Below, one piece after another: positions 1 to 12,056 of a DNA stretch of 64,000 nt. The position numbers and the translations under genes were made by a program. Numbering within the stretch: position 1 is the stretch's first letter; every line of letters begins with the position of its first letter. A model generated the notes under the pieces. It worked only from the letters and a program-made list of their open reading frames with translations, was not told the origin of the DNA and did not search any database. Source of the DNA: Brachionus manjavacas (taxonomy: Eukaryota; Rotifera; Eurotatoria; Ploima; Brachionidae); NCBI GenBank assembly GCA_019054805.1, contig JAHQIY010000020.1:1174815-1238814 (forward strand). The letters run 5' to 3'.

Positions 1-304
1 GTAGAGTTAGCAGTTTAGGTTTTGATTTTTCGAAAATTTGATTTTCTTTATTTGACTATTTCTGAAAAAATAAAACAATCAAAAGAAGAAAATCTGAATT
101 AGAATGAAAGTTCTCTTCCGAGAAAAACAAAAATAAAAAATGGAATAATAAATAATAAAATGTTTAATCTAAATAAAATTTTTAAAAAATATTTTCTTTT
201 GTTAAAATGACATTTCGACTCTGACAAATATTTTTCTGTTTCCTAGCCTGAACATTTTGTACTGACACCAAGTGTGCGTGTATGAAAAGTCTCCTCCCAT
301 TTTT

Positions 305-325
305 TCATCCGGACTTGGGACCGGC
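305..325. repeat. Conserved box, copy 1 within monomer
   Basis: A 21-bp block containing CATCCGGACTTGGGACCGGC. An identical block lies 313 bp further on in the same unit. Similarity extends upstream through a C/T-rich stretch (CTCCCATTTTT against CTCCTCATTTT). Every unit I looked at in both arrays has both blocks. It could be a protein-binding site or the scar of an internal duplication when the unit formed. Confidence 0.8.
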
Positions 326-617
326 AATGGTATGGTTACGACTCAACAATCTGCCGACAAAGTTACTATGGGACGTTCATCATAAACAGCGCCACTCATC
401 CGAGCACTTAAAGGCTGCGAACTCGGCAACTATTTAGACTAGCTTGGAACCACAAACCAAGCGTATCTATAGATGGATACAAGCATATCCAAAAAAAGAT
501 ACTTTACTTTTTTCACTAAGTACTAAGGGTCTGCCAGACACGTCATCAGCTCTTGCTTGTAAGCCTCCTTGCCCCGGCCGCTAGGCATCTGCATCTTCAC
601 CGCCCCTCCTCATTTTC

Positions 618-638
618 TCATCCGGACTTGGGACCGGC
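618..638. repeat. Conserved box, copy 2 within monomer
   Basis: This is the second copy of the 21-bp block at 305-325, in direct orientation. It is followed by CTTAGG instead of AATGG, so the boxes flank a ~290-bp balanced core on one side and the AT-rich ~330 bp on the other. Confidence 0.8.
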
Positions 639-3600
639 CTTAGGTAGAGTTAGCAGTTTAGGTTTTGATTTTTCGAAAATTTGATTTTCTTTATTTGACT
701 ATTTCTGAAAAAATAAAACAATCAAAAGAAGAAAATCTGAATTAGAATGAAAGTTCTCTTCCGAGAAAAACAAAAATAAAAAATGGAATAATAAATAATA
801 AAATGTTTAATCTAAATAAAATTTTTAAAAAATATTTTCTTTTGTTAAAATGACATTTCGACTCTGACAAATATTTTTCTGTTTCCTAGCCTGAACATTT
901 TGTACTGACACCAAGTGTGCGTGTATGAAAAGTCTCCCTCCCATTTTTTCATCCGGACTTGGGACCGGCAATGGTATGGTTACGACTCAACAATCTGCCG
1001 ACAAAGTTACTATGGGACGTTCATCATAAACAGCGCCACTCATCCGAGCACTTAAAGGCTGCGAACTCGGCAACTATTTAGACTAGCTTGGAACCACAAA
1101 CCAAGCGTATCTATAGATGGATACAAGCATATCCAAAAAAGATACTTTACTTTTTTCACTAAGTACTAAGGGTCTGCCAGACACGTCATCAGCTCTTGCT
1201 TGTAAGCCTCCTTGCCCCGGCCGCTAGGCATCTGCATCTTCACCGCCCCTCCTCATTTTCTCATCCGGACTTGGGACCGGCCTTAGGTAGAGTTAGCAGT
1301 TTAGGTTTTGATTTTTCGAAAATTTGATTTTCTTTATTTGACTATTTCTGAAAAAATAAAACAATCAAAAGAAGAAAATCTGAATTAGAATGAAAGTTCT
1401 CTTCCGAGAAAAACAAAAACAAAAAATGGAATAATAAATAATAAAATGTTTAATCTAAATAAAATTTTTAAAAAATATTTTCTTTTGTTAAAATGACATT
1501 TCGACTCTGACAAATATTTTTCTGTTTCCTAGCCTGAACATTTTGTACTGACACCAAGTGTGCGTGTATGAAAAGTCTCCCTCCCATTTTTTCATCCGGA
1601 CTTGGGACCGGCAATGGTATGGTTACGACTCAACAATCTGCCGACAAAGTTACTATGGGACGTTCATCATAAACAGCGCCACTCATCCGAGCACTTAAAG
1701 GCTGCGAACTCGGCAACTATTTAGACTAGCTTGGAACCACAAACCAAGCGTATCTATAGATGGATACAAGCATATCCAAAAAAGATACTTTACTTTTTTC
1801 ACTAAGTACTAAGGGTCTGCCAGACACGTCATCAGCTCTTGCTTGTAAGCCTCCTTGCCCCGGCCGCTAGGCATCTGCATCTTCACCGCCCCTCCTCATT
1901 TTCTCATCCGGACTTGGGACCGGCCTTAGGTAGAGTTAGCAGTTTAGGTTTTGATTTTTCGAAAATTTGATTTTCTTTATTTGACTATTTCTGAAAAAAT
2001 AAAACAATCAAAAGAAGAAAATCTGAATTAGAATGAAAGTTCTCTTCCGAGAAAAACCAAAACAAAAAATGGAATAATAAATAATAAAATGTTTAATCTA
2101 AATAAAATTTTTAAAAAATATTTTCTTTTGTTAAAATGACATTTCGACTCTGACAAATATTTTTCTGTTTCCTAGCCTGAACATTTTGTACTGACACCAA
2201 GTGTGCGTGTATGAAAAGTCTCCCTCCCATTTTTTCATCCGGACTTGGGACCGGCAATGGTATGGTTACGACTCAACAATCTGCCGACAAAGTTACTATG
2301 GGACGTTCATCATAAACAGCGCCACTCATCCGAGCACTTAAAGGCTGCGAACTCGGCAACTATTTAGACTAGCTTGGAACCACAAACCAAGCGTATCTAT
2401 AGATGGATACAAGCATATCCAAAAAAGATACTTTACTTTTTTCACTAAGTACTAAGGGTCTGCCAGACACGTCATCAGCTCTTGCTTGTAAGCCTCCTTG
2501 CCCCGGCCGCTAGGCATCTGCATCTTCACCGCCCCTCCTCATTTTCTCATCCGGACTTGGGACCGGCCTTAGGTAGAGTTAGCAGTTTAGGTTTTGATTT
2601 TTCGAAAATTTGATTTTCTTTATTTGACTATTTCTGAAAAAATAAAACAATCAAAAGAAGAAAATCTGAATTAGAATGAAAGTTCTCTTCCGAGAAAAAC
2701 CAAAAACAAAAAATGGAATAATAAATAATAAAATGTTTAATCTAAATAAAATTTTTAAAAAATATTTTCTTTTGTTAAAATGACATTTCGACTCTGACAA
2801 ATATTTTTCTGTTTCCTAGCCTGAACATTTTGTACTGACACCAAGTGTGCGTGTATGAAAAGTCTCTCCCATTTTTTCATCCGGACTTGGGACCGGCAAT
2901 GGTATGGTTACGACTCAACAATCTGCCGACAAAGTTACTATGGGACGTTCATCATAAACAGCGCCACTCATCCGAGCACTTAAAGGCTGCGAACTCGGCA
3001 ACTATTTAGACTAGCTTGGAACCACAAACCAAGCGTATCTATAGATGGATACAAGCATATCCAAAAAAGATACTTTACTTTTTTCACTAAGTACTAAGGG
3101 TCTGCCAGACACGTCATCAGCTCTTGCTTGTAAGCCTCCTTGCCCCGGCCGCTAGGCATCTGCATCTTCACCGCCCCTCCTCATTTTCTCATCCGGACTT
3201 GGGACCGGCCTTAGGTAGAGTTAGCAGTTTAGGTTTTGATTTTTTGAAAATTTGATTTTCTTTATTTGACTATTTCTGAAAAAATAAAACAATCAAAATA
3301 AGAAAATCTGAATTAGAATGAAAGTTCTCTTCCGAGAAAAACCAAAAACAAAAAATGGAATAATAAATAATAAAATGTTTAATCTAAATAAAATTTTTAA
3401 AAAATATTTTCTTTTGTTAAAATGACATTTCGACTCTGACAAATATTTTTCTGTTTCCTAGCCTGAACATTTTGTACTGACACCAAGTGTGCGTGTATGA
3501 AAAGTCTCTCCCATTTTTTCATCCGGACTTGGGACCGGCAATGGTATGGTTACGACTCAACAATCTGCCGACAAAGTTACTATGGGACGTTCATCATAAA

Positions 3601-6600
3601 CAGCGCCACTCATCCGAGCACTTAAAGGCTGCGAACTCGGCAACTATTTAGACTAGCTTGGAACCACAAACCAAGCGTATCTATAGATGGATACAAGCAT
3701 ATCCAAAAAAAGATACTTTACTTTTTTCACTAAGTACTAAGGGTCTGCCAGACACGTCATCAGCTCTTGCTTGTAAGCCTCCTTGCCCCGGCCGCTAGGC
3801 ATCTGCATCTTCACCGCCCCTCCTCATTTTCTCATCCGGACTTGGGACCGGCCTTAGGTAGAGTTAGCAGTTTAGGTTTTGATTTTTCGAAAATTTGATT
3901 TTCTTTATTTGACTATTTCTGAAAAAATAAAACAATCAAAAGAAGAAAATCTGAATTAGAATGAAAGTTCTCTTCCGAGAAAAACAAAAACAAAAAATGG
4001 AATAATAAATAATAAAATGTTTAATCTAAATAAAATTTTTAAAAAATATTTTCTTTTGTTAAAATGACATTTCGACTCTGACAAATATTTTTCTGTTTCC
4101 TAGCCTGAACATTTTGTACTGACACCAAGTGTGCGTGTATGAAAAGTCTCTCCCATTTTTTCATCCGGACTTGGGACCGGCAATGGTATGGTTACGACTC
4201 AACAATCTGCCGACAAAGTTACTATGGGACGTTCATCATAAACAGCGCCACTCATCCGAGCACTTAAAGGCTGCGAACTCGGCAACTATTTAGACTAGCT
4301 TGGAACCACAAACCAAGCGTATCTATAGATGGATACAAGCATATCCAAAAAAGATACTTTACTTTTTTCACTAAGTACTAAGGGTCTGCCAGACACGTCA
4401 TCAGCTCTTGCTTGTAAGCCTCCTTGCCCCGGCCGCTAGGCATCTGCATCTTCACCGCCCCTCCTCATTTTCTCATCCGGACTTGGGACCGGCCTTAGGT
4501 AGAGTTAGCAGTTTAGGTTTTGATTTTTCGAAAATTTGATTTTCTTTATTTGACTATTTCTGAAAAAATAAAACAATCAAAAGAAGAAAATCTGAATTAG
4601 AATGAAAGTTCTCTTCCGAGAAAAACCAAAACAAAAAATGGAATAATAAATAATAAAATGTTTAATCTAAATAAAATTTTTAAAAAATATTTTCTTTTGT
4701 TAAAATGACATTTCGACTCTGACAAATATTTTTCTGTTTCCTAGCCTGAACATTTTGTACTGACACCAAGTGTGCGTGTATGAAAAGTCTCTCTCCCATT
4801 TTTTCATCCGGACTTGGGACCGGCAATGGTATGGTTACGACTCAACAATCTGCCGACAAAGTTACTATGGGACGTTCATCATAAACAGCGCCACTCATCC
4901 GAGCACTTAAAGGCTGCGAACTCGGCAACTATTTAGACTAGCTTGGAACCACAAACCAAGCGTATCTATAGATGGATACAAGCATATCCAAAAAAAGATA
5001 CTTTACTTTTTTCACTAAGTACTAAGGGTCTGCCAGACACGTCATCAGCTCTTGCTTGTAAGCCTCCTTGCCCCGGCCGCTAGGCATCTGCATCTTCACC
5101 GCCCCTCCTCATTTTCTCATCCGGACTTGGGACCGGCCTTAGGTAGAGTTAGCAGTTTAGGTTTTGATTTTTCGAAAATTTGATTTTCTTTATTTGACTA
5201 TTTCTGAAAAAATAAAACAATCAAAAGAAGAAAATCTGAATTAGAATGAAAGTTCTCTTCCGAGAAAAACAAAAACAAAAAATGGAATAATAAATAATAA
5301 AATGTTTAATCTAAATAAAATTTTTAAAAAATATTTTCTTTTGTTAAAATGACATTTCGACTCTGACAAATATTTTTCTGTTTCCTAGCCTGAACATTTT
5401 GTACTGACACCAAGTGTGCGTGTATGAAAAGTCTCCCTCCCATTTTTTCATCCGGACTTGGGACCGGCAATGGTATGGTTACGACTCAACAATCTGCCGA
5501 CAAAGTTACTATGGGACGTTCATCATAAACAGCGCCACTCATCCGAGCACTTAAAGGCTGCGAACTCGGCAACTATTTAGACTAGCTTGGAACCACAAAC
5601 CAAGCGTATCTATAGATGGATACAAGCATATCCAAAAAAAGATACTTTACTTTTTTCACTAAGTACTAAGGGTCTGCCAGACACGTCATCAGCTCTTGCT
5701 TGTAAGCCTCCTTGCCCCGGCCGCTAGGCATCTGCATCTTCACCGCCCCTCCTCATTTTCTCATCCGGACTTGGGACCGGCCTTAGGTAGAGTTAGCAGT
5801 TTAGGTTTTGATTTTTCGAAAATTTGATTTTCTTTATTTGACTATTTCTGAAAAAATAAAACAATCAAAAGAAGAAAATCTGAATTAGAATGAAAGTTCT
5901 CTTCCGAGAAAAACAAAAATAAAAAATGGAATAATAAATAATAAAATGTTTAATCTAAATAAAATTTTTAAAATTTTCTTTTGTTAAAATGACATTTCGA
6001 CTCTGACAAATATTTTTCTGTTTCCTAGCCTGAACATTTTGTACTGACACCAAGTGTGCGTGTATGAAAAGTCTCCCTCCCATTTTTTCATCCGGACTTG
6101 GGACCGGCAATGGTATGGTTACGACTCAACAATCTGCCGACAAAGTTACTATGGGACGTTCATCATAAACAGCGCCACTCATCCGAGCACTTAAAGGCTG
6201 CGAACTCGGCAACTATTTAGACTAGCTTGGAACCACAAACCAAGCGTATCTATAGATGGATACAAGCATATCCAAAAAAAGATACTTTACTTTTTTCACT
6301 AAGTACTAAGGGTCTGCCAGACACGTCATCAGCTCTTGCTTGTAAGCCTCCTTGCCCCGGCCGCTAGGCATCTGCATCTTCACCGCCCCTCCTCATTTTC
6401 TCATCCGGACTTGGGACCGGCCTTAGGTAGAGTTAGCAGTTTAGGTTTTGATTTTTCGAAAATTTGATTTTCTTTATTTGACTATTTCTGAAAAAATAAA
6501 ACAATCAAAAGAAGAAAATCTGAATTAGAATGAAAGTTCTCTTCCGAGAAAAACAAAAATAAAAAATGGAATAATAAATAATAAAATGTTTAATCTAAAT

Positions 6601-6669
6601 AAAATTTTTAAAAAATATTTTCTTTTGTTAAAATGACATTTCGACTCTGACAAATATTTTTCTGTTTCC

Positions 6670-6715
6670 TAGCCTGAACATTTTGTACTGACACCAAGTG
6701 TGCGTGTATGAAAAG
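6670..6715. repeat. 46-bp satellite segment at the left array edge
   Basis: These are the last 46 bp of the left array, from TAGCCTGAAC to GTATGAAAAG. The same 46 bp are the first bases of the right array (22311-22356). The two array edges therefore overlap by 46 bp in monomer register, like a long target-site duplication around 6716-22310. Confidence 0.75.
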
Positions 6716-8065
6716 ATAAAATAAAAATTAGAAAGAAAATAATTTCTACTTAATTTTACAAAAAAATTTTTTATTTTGGTTATTCAGAAAGAGTTTATGT
6801 TTACGATTATGATTATTTATTCCCTTTAGAATTTACTAAATGCCCTCTTGAATTTTATTCCTTTTTTTCAGAAGAGTTAAAAAGACATTGAAAAGCATGT
6901 TTTGATCAAGTTATTTATTCCATTTTTTTCTTTCTCGATCTCTTAATTTTGGACTTAGTTCTATCTATATCAAGTTTTTCCTGTATTTCTTGTATACTTT
7001 TTTGTTCATTTAGAAACTTTAATATTTATTTAAAATAAAGAGATAAGGCATGTCTATTAACATGCTCAGTAATGATTTTTTCTTTATATGAATGGTTACC
7101 TGAAAAAGTAAAAAATAAAAAAGTTTTGAAAATTTAATTAGGATTATTTTTTATTGAGAAATTTAGTTCGAATATGTCATATTTTGTATCCACTAATTAT
7201 TAAAATTAAACGTTAAAAAATTGATGATCACTAAATTAAGCTTATTGACATTTTTTCCAAAAAAAAACACAATTTTTAGACTAATTTAAGAATATTTAAA
7301 TTTTCTAATGATAAATTAAAAAAAGTAAATTGCCGATGTGAATGCTGAATTTTAATTTTCTTATGGCAAATCGAAGTTGGAGATCAGGATCAAAAGATCA
7401 AAATATAAAATGTAATATTTATTTTAATAATAGAGAAAATTATATTTTGCTTTTTAAAATATCCCTTTGAGTGAACTTAAATAAAGCTTTTTAAAGACAA
7501 AAAATTTAAAATTTGTTTAAGTGGAAATCGTCTTTAGAAGCTATTGTTTTACAACTAATGTAATACACGTCTTTATTGGCAATTTTACATGAAGTTCGTA
7601 CCATAGGCTGGTCGTTTTAAGGCCTTACAACGTATTGGGCAAGCGAAGTCTTTGATTGCTTGGTTAACGCTTAGCTTTTGGATGATTTTTTTAACTTAGG
7701 TCAAAAATAAAGGAATCGTTTTCTCAGACATTTTTTAAATAGATTTCAGTATTTCAATTTTTTGAGGAACTTTCAAGAGTTTTTTTTAATTGTTTATTTA
7801 TTATTTAAATAGACTTTGAGTAATTAAACTCCTGTAGCTTTTTTTCGTATATTAAAGAAAGTGAAACAGGTATATAGTATTATAAAGTTGGGTTCACAAT
7901 ATTTAAAAACATACAGTTAGATATGGTTTTATTAAGAAAGGAAAACTTCTAGAAAATTGAAAGATTTGGCTGTTGAAGGTCACTCGCGTGGAAATTCATG
8001 GACAAAAATTGATAAGGAAGACTTTTTTTCAGGATCTCTTGAGCTCTCAACAAAAACATCTTCAA
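6716..8065. other. AT-rich sequence without recognisable gene
   Basis: Mostly A/T-rich non-coding sequence starting abruptly at the satellite edge. Less AT-rich patches at about 7590-7680 and 7960-8040 contain short open stretches but no start-to-stop gene, domain or motif that I recognise. No ADAM10 prodomain motif was seen. If the ADAM10 gene is intact, this stretch is probably intron. Confidence 0.5.
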
Positions 8066-8207
8066 AGTTATTATTTATTTTATTTATTTGTATATCTGTA
8101 CCGAGCTTAAAGCTCCTTCAGATTAAATAAAAAAAAAGAAAATTAAAAAATTAAAATAAAGTTAAGTAAAATATAACAAAAAATAAAAAATAAGAAAAAA
8201 ATAAAGT

Positions 8208-8957
8208 TTAAATGATATAATTTAAAAAGAAGATAAATACTAAAATTAAAATTAGAAAAATTTGATAGAGAGTAACAGAATACATATTTTTAAAAATTTG
8301 ATGATTCAGGAAAAAAGGAAGAAATAGTAAGGTGGCAATTACACAATGGAGTTGGGAACTCGATATATCTTGATTCGAAACCTTTGTTATATATTCTTCC
8401 GCCAGTCTAACATTTAATGGAACAGAATGGCTCAGTCCTGCTCTAACATATCTCTCACTCAACTCAAAAAGTCGATTAAAGACTGGTAGTAGTTTAAGTT
8501 TATTTATTATGCCTCATTATGTAATATGTTGGAGGGAGTATCATATCTTAGTTTTAGTATAGAACGTACTGCTGAATTTTGGATTACTTCTAACCTTTTG
8601 ATATTAGTTTCTGAAAGAGAGTTCAGATAAGGAAAAGAATTATCTAGAATAGATCCAATCAAAGATTTATAAAGGTTTCTAAAAGTGTTAAAGTTAAGTG
8701 TTAAAGCAAAATTTTTCAACCGAAATCTTCATTTTCCACTTGAAAAACCACTGTTCTAATTCAACCAAGTACTTATTCATCTTACTTTCTATATTTCCAT
8801 TTTTGTGACAAAAAAGTGACAAGATCATCTGCAAAGAGAAGTGAATATTCTTTATTAGATTTATTTCTTTTAGGAATATCATTGATAAATATGCTAAATA
8901 ATAAAGGACTAATAACTGATCCTTGAGGAACGCCAGCAGATATTTTGAATTCATCAC
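8208..8957 (-). pseudogene. ORF2 C-terminal remnant of the older retrotransposon copy
   Basis: Three overlapping minus-strand pieces in different frames together cover reverse-transcriptase motif C through the C-terminus. From 5' to 3' on the minus strand these are SLLFADDL and KWKMKISVEK (8694-8957), then NLYKSLIGSILD and AVRSILKLRYD (8507-8719), then SERYVRAGLSHSVPLNVRL (8208-8462). Compared with the younger copy, the segment around FIGIKFDSKLNF is deleted. Frameshifts and stops make it non-coding now. Confidence 0.8.
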
Positions 8958-8959
8958 TA
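8954..8959. repeat. Target-site duplication, left (TCACTA)
   Basis: TCACTA lies immediately before the TTATTT tail of the younger insertion and recurs at 13517-13522 at its other end. The older copy's ORF2 is interrupted exactly between the two. Six base pairs is short but acceptable for this class of element. Confidence 0.7.
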
Positions 8960-9149
8960 TTATTTATTTATTTTTTATTTATTTGTTTTCTGTACCGAGC
9001 TAGAGCTCCTTCAGAATAAGTTAAAAATAAAATAAAAAATTAAAGTTAATAAAATTAGATAAAAAAAAAAAATGAATCAAAATAGAGTAAATAAGCTAAA
9101 AAATGAAAGTTGAAAAGACATAAATTGGAAAAGATTGTTACATGTATCA
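8960..9149 (-). mobile_element. Extra 3' UTR/tail copy of the retrotransposon
   Basis: About 190 bp containing the (TTAT)n tail, TTTTCTGTACCGAGCTAGAG, an A-rich stretch and GACATAAATTGGAAAAGATT. The same series is repeated from 9150 onwards, where it joins the coding part. TCACTA flanks the two together (8954 and 13517), so the extra 3' end probably came in with the younger element as one insertion. A separate truncated insertion is the alternative. Confidence 0.65.
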
Positions 9150-9807
9150 TTATTTATTTATTTATTTATTTATTTGTTTTCTGTACCGAGCTAAAGCTCC
9201 TTCAGAATAAATTAAAAATAAAATAAAAAAATAAAATAAAAAAATAAAATAAAAAAATAAAATAAAAATAAAATTAAAGTAAATAAAATTAGATAAAAAA
9301 AAAGAATCAAAATTAAGTAAATAAGCTAAAAAAAATTAAAGTTGAAAAGACATAAATTGGAAAAGATTGTTTCATGTGGCACATGTTTAAATAGTTCAAG
9401 TTTCAGGAAAAAGAAGAAAAAGTAAGGTAGCAATTACACAATGGAGTTGGGTATTCAATATATCTTGATTCGAAACCTTCTTTGTATTCTTTCACCAGTC
9501 TAACAACCAATGGAATAGAATGACTCAGTCCTGTCCCAACATATTTCTCACTCAACTCAAAAAGACGATTCGAGACTGTTAGTAATTTTAGTTTATTAAA
9601 AGCTTCATGTTGCACGATGTTGGAGGGAATATCATATTTTAACTTAAGGATAGATCTTACTGCTGTATTCTGAATTGCTTGTAGTTTTTTGATATTATTT
9701 TCTGAAAATGAATTTAAGCAAGGAAAAGAATAGTCTAAAATCGATCCGACTAAAGATTTATATAAATTTCCTAGTGTGTTTTGATTGAGATCCCATTTTT
9801 TGTTTGA

Positions 9808-11022
9808 CTATATCTTAATAATATTTAGCCTTTTGTTGCAGCGTTCTTTAATTTCGTCTACTAGTATATTAAAGTTTAACTTAGAATCAAATTTAATACC
9901 AATAAACTTGATTTCTTTTTGGCTCACTATTCTGTTTCCATAGATTTTTAAGTTAAGATTATTACCCTCTTTTTTGTACCTAGAAAAGACTACTGAACAC
10001 GACTTTTCAACTGATATCTTCATTTTCCATTTAATAAGCCATTGTTCTAGTTCGTTAGTGTATTTATTTATCTTATTTTCTAGGTTCCCTTTCTTGTTAT
10101 AAATGAAGAATCTAACTAGATCATCTGCGAAAAGCAGAGAGTATTCATTATTTGTTTTGTTTCTTTTTGGGATGTCATTAATATATATACTAAATAAAAG
10201 AGGACTAATTACTGAGCCTTGAGGAACACCTGCAGTTATTTGATATTCGTCGCTCAGATGGTCATTCACATTTACCTTAAATGTCCTAGTGTCTAAAAAG
10301 GATTTAATCCAGTTAGTCAAGTAATGAGGTGGATTCATTTTAATCAATTTAAAAAGTAGACCTTCATGCCAAACCCTATCAAAGGCTTTAGAAATATCAA
10401 AAAAAAGGCCACAAACTCTTTTTTTTCTATTAAATGATTCCACAATTTTTTGGATTAAAAAAAAAAGATTATCTGATGTTCGCCGGTGTTTCCTAAATCC
10501 AGATTGCTCCTGGATAAGGAGTGAATTTTGTTCCAAATAATTGTATAATCTTGAAAATACTATGCGTTCCAGGAGCTTTCCTAAACAACTCGTTATACTT
10601 ATTGGTCTATAATTTAAAGGATCTTGTAAAGAAGAGGCTTTTTTTTTAATCATAGTAATGTTCGATGTTTTCCATGCTTTAGTGACTCTACCTTCTCGAA
10701 GAGATAAATTAAAAAGTTCTATAATTTCTATTAATGAATTTCTAGGTAATTTTTTTAACATTAGAATATAAATTTGGTCAGGTCCTGATGCCGCTTCATT
10801 TTTCAATCTTTTTAGAGCCATAATTAATTCATTTAAGCAAATTGGATCATTAAAGTTAGACTGATCATAATTTCTAAAGAATTCAGAGTTAGAATTAAGT
10901 ATTTCGAAATCTTTATCACGATCTATTAAATCAGAATTAGGACTAAATATTGAAGATAGGAGTTCTCCAAAGCATTTTCCCTTTTCTTCATTAGTTTTGA
11001 ATTCCTTGTCATTTAAAAACAA
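9808..11022 (-). other. Reverse transcriptase domain segment of ORF2
   Basis: Motifs in order along 404 residues: AASGPDQIYILMLKKL, NYRPISITSCLGKLLERIV, QSGFRKHRRTSDNL, FFDISKAFDRVWH (motif A, catalytic Asp), GVPQGSVISPLLFSIYINDI (motif B), YSLLFADDLVRFF (motif C, the FADD form of the YADD box) and FIGIKFDSKLNF (thumb side). All catalytic Asp residues are present. It ends at an in-frame TAG, after which homology continues for about 130 more codons. Confidence 0.92.
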
Positions 11023-11030
11023 ATTTGGGA

Positions 11031-12056
11031 TTAAATTTGATCCTTTTTTGATCTAAATTTATTTATTTTTTTCCAGAATGGTCTACTTGTCAGTGGGTTT
11101 TTTCCCATTATCTCAATAAAATCAAACCAATTTTGATTCCAGAATTTTTTTAAAGAGGCCTTTAACTCGAATGTAAGTTGATTAAATTTTCTCTTGAAAT
11201 TTTGACAGCGAGTTTTTTGAAAGTTTCTTCTTACTTTCCTGCGTTCTTTTATCAGAATAACAATGTTCGGGGGAAGACTGGTTTTGTAGATTTTCTGCGA
11301 ATGAAAAGGAATGCTTTTATGTGAAGTAGAAATAATTTTTTCTGTAATTTTATCATTTAGTTGATCTATTGTGAGGGAACTTTCAGTGATATTTACTATT
11401 TGAGAATTTAAAATCTCGCTGAATAATTGCCAGTTTGCTTTCTTATACTTTTTAGCTGGTGATTTATTTTCTAATTGATAGCCCATAGAAATCGATGCTT
11501 CGATTGGGAAATGGTCACTAGTCATGTCTTGACTATTTAGGACACAAAAGTCGGTAATTTTATCAATTAATGAAGATGAAACTAAGAAAAGATCAAGAAT
11601 TTCAAAATAATTCCTATTAAAAATATTGAAAGTAGGACGCTTATCATTGATTACTGAGAAGTCTAACTCATTGATTATTCTTTCCAACATTATGCCGTTT
11701 TCATTTTCCCCTACGCAGCCTATTTGCTTTGTTCTGGCGTTAAGATCACCACCTAAAATGAAGTTTCTACATTTTTTATTAACAGTTTTAAAAAACTCAA
11801 AGTTCAGAAGCATATTGGGTGGGTTATAAAGACTGAATATAAACAATTCATTATTCTTTCCTAAAATCATTTTTATACAGAGGAGTTCGGAATTGAATTC
11901 CTCATAAGAGAAATCTTGTATAAATTCAATTCCTTTATTAATTAAAATTGCTACTCCTCCTCCATACTTGTTGCGTGGTTTTGTTATGAATTGATAATTG
12001 TGAAAATCAAGATAAATATTTGCCTCACTTAAATCTATCTTTAGTTCATTGAGCAA
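11031..12056 (-). other. AP-like endonuclease domain segment of ORF2
   Basis: The open part of ORF2 carrying the endonuclease/exonuclease/phosphatase fold. Visible motifs are LLNELK (catalytic Glu region, at the start), GGDLNAR (about residues 99-105 of this segment), LDLFLVSS and SDHFPIEASI (the SDH motif, near residue 180). A basic linker follows, with KERRKVRRNF and FWKKINKFRSKK, as is usual between endonuclease and reverse transcriptase in these elements. Confidence 0.88.

Larger units (their letters stand above)
1..643. repeat. Representative satellite monomer (bipartite unit)
   Basis: One unit in the array register. About 1-240 is very AT-rich, with A- and T-tracts and a TTTTCGAAAA palindrome near 29-38. 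About 241-643 has balanced composition and hardly varies between copies. The balanced half holds a pair of direct-repeat boxes (305-325 and 618-638), a hairpin GCTTGG/CCAAGC (442-447 with 457-462) and next to it GTATC/GATAC (463-467 with 476-480). An AT-rich spacer joined to a conserved balanced core is also how tandem RNA-gene units look, but I could not match the core to a known RNA. Confidence 0.85.
1..6715. repeat. Left satellite array, ~643-bp monomer, 10 full copies plus partial
   Basis: Head-to-tail repeats in one orientation. Using GTAGAGTTAGCAG as a register mark, units start at 1, 644, 1287, 1930, 2573, 3215, 3858, 4499, 5143, 5787 and 6427, so unit lengths are 640-644 bp. The last unit is cut at 6715, after GTGTATGAAAAG. 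Copies differ mainly in short A or CT runs and a few single bases, so they appear very similar to each other. I find no long open frame in the unit on either strand, nor a recognisable rRNA, tRNA or snRNA. The array begins before the window, so its true length is unknown. A structural role in heterochromatin is inference. Confidence 0.97.
8066..8959 (-). mobile_element. Older non-LTR retrotransposon copy, 3' part (nested host copy)
   Basis: The 3' half of a retrotransposon on the minus strand. Its tail is the TTATTT-rich run at about 8066-8090, next to CTGTACCGAGCTTAAAGCTCC, the same 3' end as the younger copy. Translated pieces match the younger copy's ORF2: IQNSAVRSILKLRYDTPSNI (near 8507-8719), LSHSVPLNVRL (near 8400) and ELEQWFFKWKMKISVEK (near 8730). 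The copy is decayed: about 240 bp is missing near 8710 relative to the younger copy, and there is a frameshift beside the SLLFADDL block. It continues at 13517. Confidence 0.85.

Noticed and set aside
405-460. Possible tRNA-type promoter boxes on the monomer's minus strand (GAGTTCGCAGCC as box B)
   Set aside because: The upstream box A candidate (TGGTTTGTGG) lacks required bases, and no cloverleaf forms. Too weak to call a pol III gene.
515-535. 5S rRNA box-C-like word TTAGTACTTAG on the monomer's minus strand
   Set aside because: Only about 11 bases match. The other 5S control elements and the 5S ends are not in the right order or spacing, so it is not a 5S gene.
505-565. Hammerhead-ribozyme-like words on the minus strand of the monomer (CTGATGA, then GAAA 28 nt later)
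   Set aside because: The sequence between them does not form a proper stem II (closing bases C and U do not pair), and I found no matching stem I or stem III strands. Chance is the simpler explanation.
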